This document shows positions 51,438-52,160 of a stretch of 52,160 nt of DNA, piece after piece. Source of the stretch: Desulfobacterales bacterium (GTDB lineage: Bacteria > Desulfobacterota > Desulfobacteria > Desulfobacterales > UBA5852); contig JASJBQ010000021.1 of NCBI GenBank assembly GCA_030066455.1, forward strand, positions 1 through 52,160, written 5' to 3'. Within the stretch, counting starts at the first letter, position 1, and each line of letters begins with the position of its first letter. A program made the translations under genes and the position numbers. A model generated the notes under the pieces. It did no database searches, was not told the origin of the DNA, and saw nothing but the letters and a program-made list of their open reading frames with translations.

Positions 51438-52160
51438 ATGCGAAATGACCCTGCGTCGCTCGTCAACCTGGTCGCCGATGAAGAGCGCCAGAAACTTCTC
51501 AAAGATCTTTCCTTCAGTCTTCCCGATCTGTCGCTGAACGCACGCCAGATGTGCGACCTGGAGCTTCTGGCCACCGGGGTGTTCTCGCCGCTGGATCGGT
51601 TCATGAGCCGGTCGGACTATGAATCCGTTCTCGACCGCATGCGCCTGCAGGACGGACAGCTCTGGCCGATACCCATTTGCCTCGATATTTCGTCCACCCG
51701 GGCCGCAGGTCTGGAAGTGGGGCAATCGGTGGCGCTGCGGGACCCCGAGGGATTCCTGCTGGCGATCATGCACATCGATGAGATCTGGCCGGTTGAAAAG
51801 GACAAGGAGGTTCAACAGGTTTACGGTACGGCGGACAAAAACCATCCGGGTGTGGCCTATCTCCACAAAAGAGGCGGAGACTATTACGTCGGCGGCCCAC
51901 TGGAGGTTTTGAGCCCGCCGCTGCACTTCGATTTCAAAGCTTTGCGGCTGACGCCACAGGAAGCGCGTGCGGCCTATATCAAACTCGGATGGCAGCGTGT
52001 CGTTGGCTTCCAGACGCGCCATCCGATTCACCGTCCGCAGTTCGAGATGACCCTGCATGCTATGCACCAGGCACGCGCCAACCTGCTGTTGATGCCCATC
52101 GTCGGCATGACCCGCGCCGGTGATTTCGACCACTATATCCGCGTGCGCTGCCTCAAGAAG
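51438..52160 (+). CDS. sat: Sulfate adenylyltransferase (ATP sulfurylase), partial at the right edge
   Basis: The first 241 codons are present and the frame is open at the window end. The product matches the PUA-like and catalytic parts of ATP sulfurylase: CDLELLATGVFSPLDRFM, LWPIPICLDIS and VVGFQTRHPIHRPQ (residues 187-201). It resembles the type often fused to APS kinase more than the dissimilatory Sat of sulfate reducers; a fusion cannot be seen here. The catalytic motif differs from the usual Q-[TL]-R-N-P-x-H-x2-H: His195 replaces Asn and Gln201 replaces the second His. The ATG at 51438 lacks a clear ribosome site. Confidence 0.88.
   Translation, partial: MRNDPASLVNLVADEERQKLLKDLSFSLPDLSLNARQMCDLELLATGVFSPLDRFMSRSDYESVLDRMRLQDGQLWPIPICLDISSTRAAGLEVGQSVALRDPEGFLLAIMHIDEIWPVEKDKEVQQVYGTADKNHPGVAYLHKRGGDYYVGGPLEVLSPPLHFDFKALRLTPQEARAAYIKLGWQRVVGFQTRHPIHRPQFEMTLHAMHQARANLLLMPIVGMTRAGDFDHYIRVRCLKK

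Overview
The window looks like a chromosomal segment of a strict anaerobe of the Desulfobacterota, probably a Desulfobacterales / Desulfosarcina-like sulfate reducer. This is inferred from content: an early-cobalt (anaerobic) cobalamin pathway, a tungsten-type aldehyde:ferredoxin oxidoreductase with a 2[4Fe-4S] ferredoxin, an ADP-forming acyl-CoA synthetase, a phenylacetate-CoA ligase, an MglA-type GTPase module and several PilZ proteins. Most of the DNA is GC-rich; roughly the first 8 kb and the intergenic spacers are visibly more AT-rich. I see no tRNA, rRNA, CRISPR array, insertion sequence or phage gene.

Layout. 0.2-2.1 kb: an SPL-like radical SAM protein behind a TetR regulator, both on the minus strand. 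2.3-7.6 kb: a minus-strand run that starts with a TPR protein and MglA, continues with a DUF4388/cyclic-nucleotide-domain protein and a PilZ protein, and ends in purC and an orphan ParB-like protein. 7.8-8.7 kb: malate dehydrogenase. 8.8-13.1 kb: ispF-uvrB-uvrC, tightly packed. 13.4-16.7 kb: a PHP-domain protein and a fused ADP-forming acyl-CoA synthetase on the plus strand. 17.0-30.2 kb: a small Cys-rich protein, recB-recD behind a PaaK-type ligase, several small conserved proteins, a queuosine-precursor-type transporter, and recC-recX. 30.4-36.4 kb: an aldehyde/alcohol module (AOR, ferredoxin, SCP2-like protein, two iron-ADH homologues of which one has lost its metal ligands) with a divergent TetR regulator. 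36.5-50.2 kb: a long minus-strand cobalamin locus. 50.5 kb to the end: cysQ and a partial ATP sulfurylase on the plus strand.

The cobalamin locus reads, in transcription order, cbiA-cbiC-cbiD-cbiET-cbiF-cbiG-cbiH-cobO-cbiP-cobU-cobS-cobD-cbiB-cbiR. It covers most ring methylations, ring contraction, a,c-amidation, adenosylation, the other amidations, aminopropanol attachment and nucleotide-loop assembly. It ends in a CbiR-type cobamide-remodelling hydrolase, so the cell may both make cobamides and rebuild imported ones. CbiL, the cobalt chelatase, CbiJ and CobT are not in the window, and I could not find a cobalamin riboswitch in front of cbiA.

The observations I rate highest are: the MglA module without MglB but with degenerate cyclic-nucleotide pockets and a c-di-GMP-type PilZ protein; the metal-site-less iron-ADH paralogue in the AOR cluster; a 31-codon Cys/His reading frame that ends 3 bases before cbiD; an unrecognised 143-residue protein built from two repeats; CbiR at the end of the cob operon; and an ATP sulfurylase with an altered catalytic motif next to cysQ.
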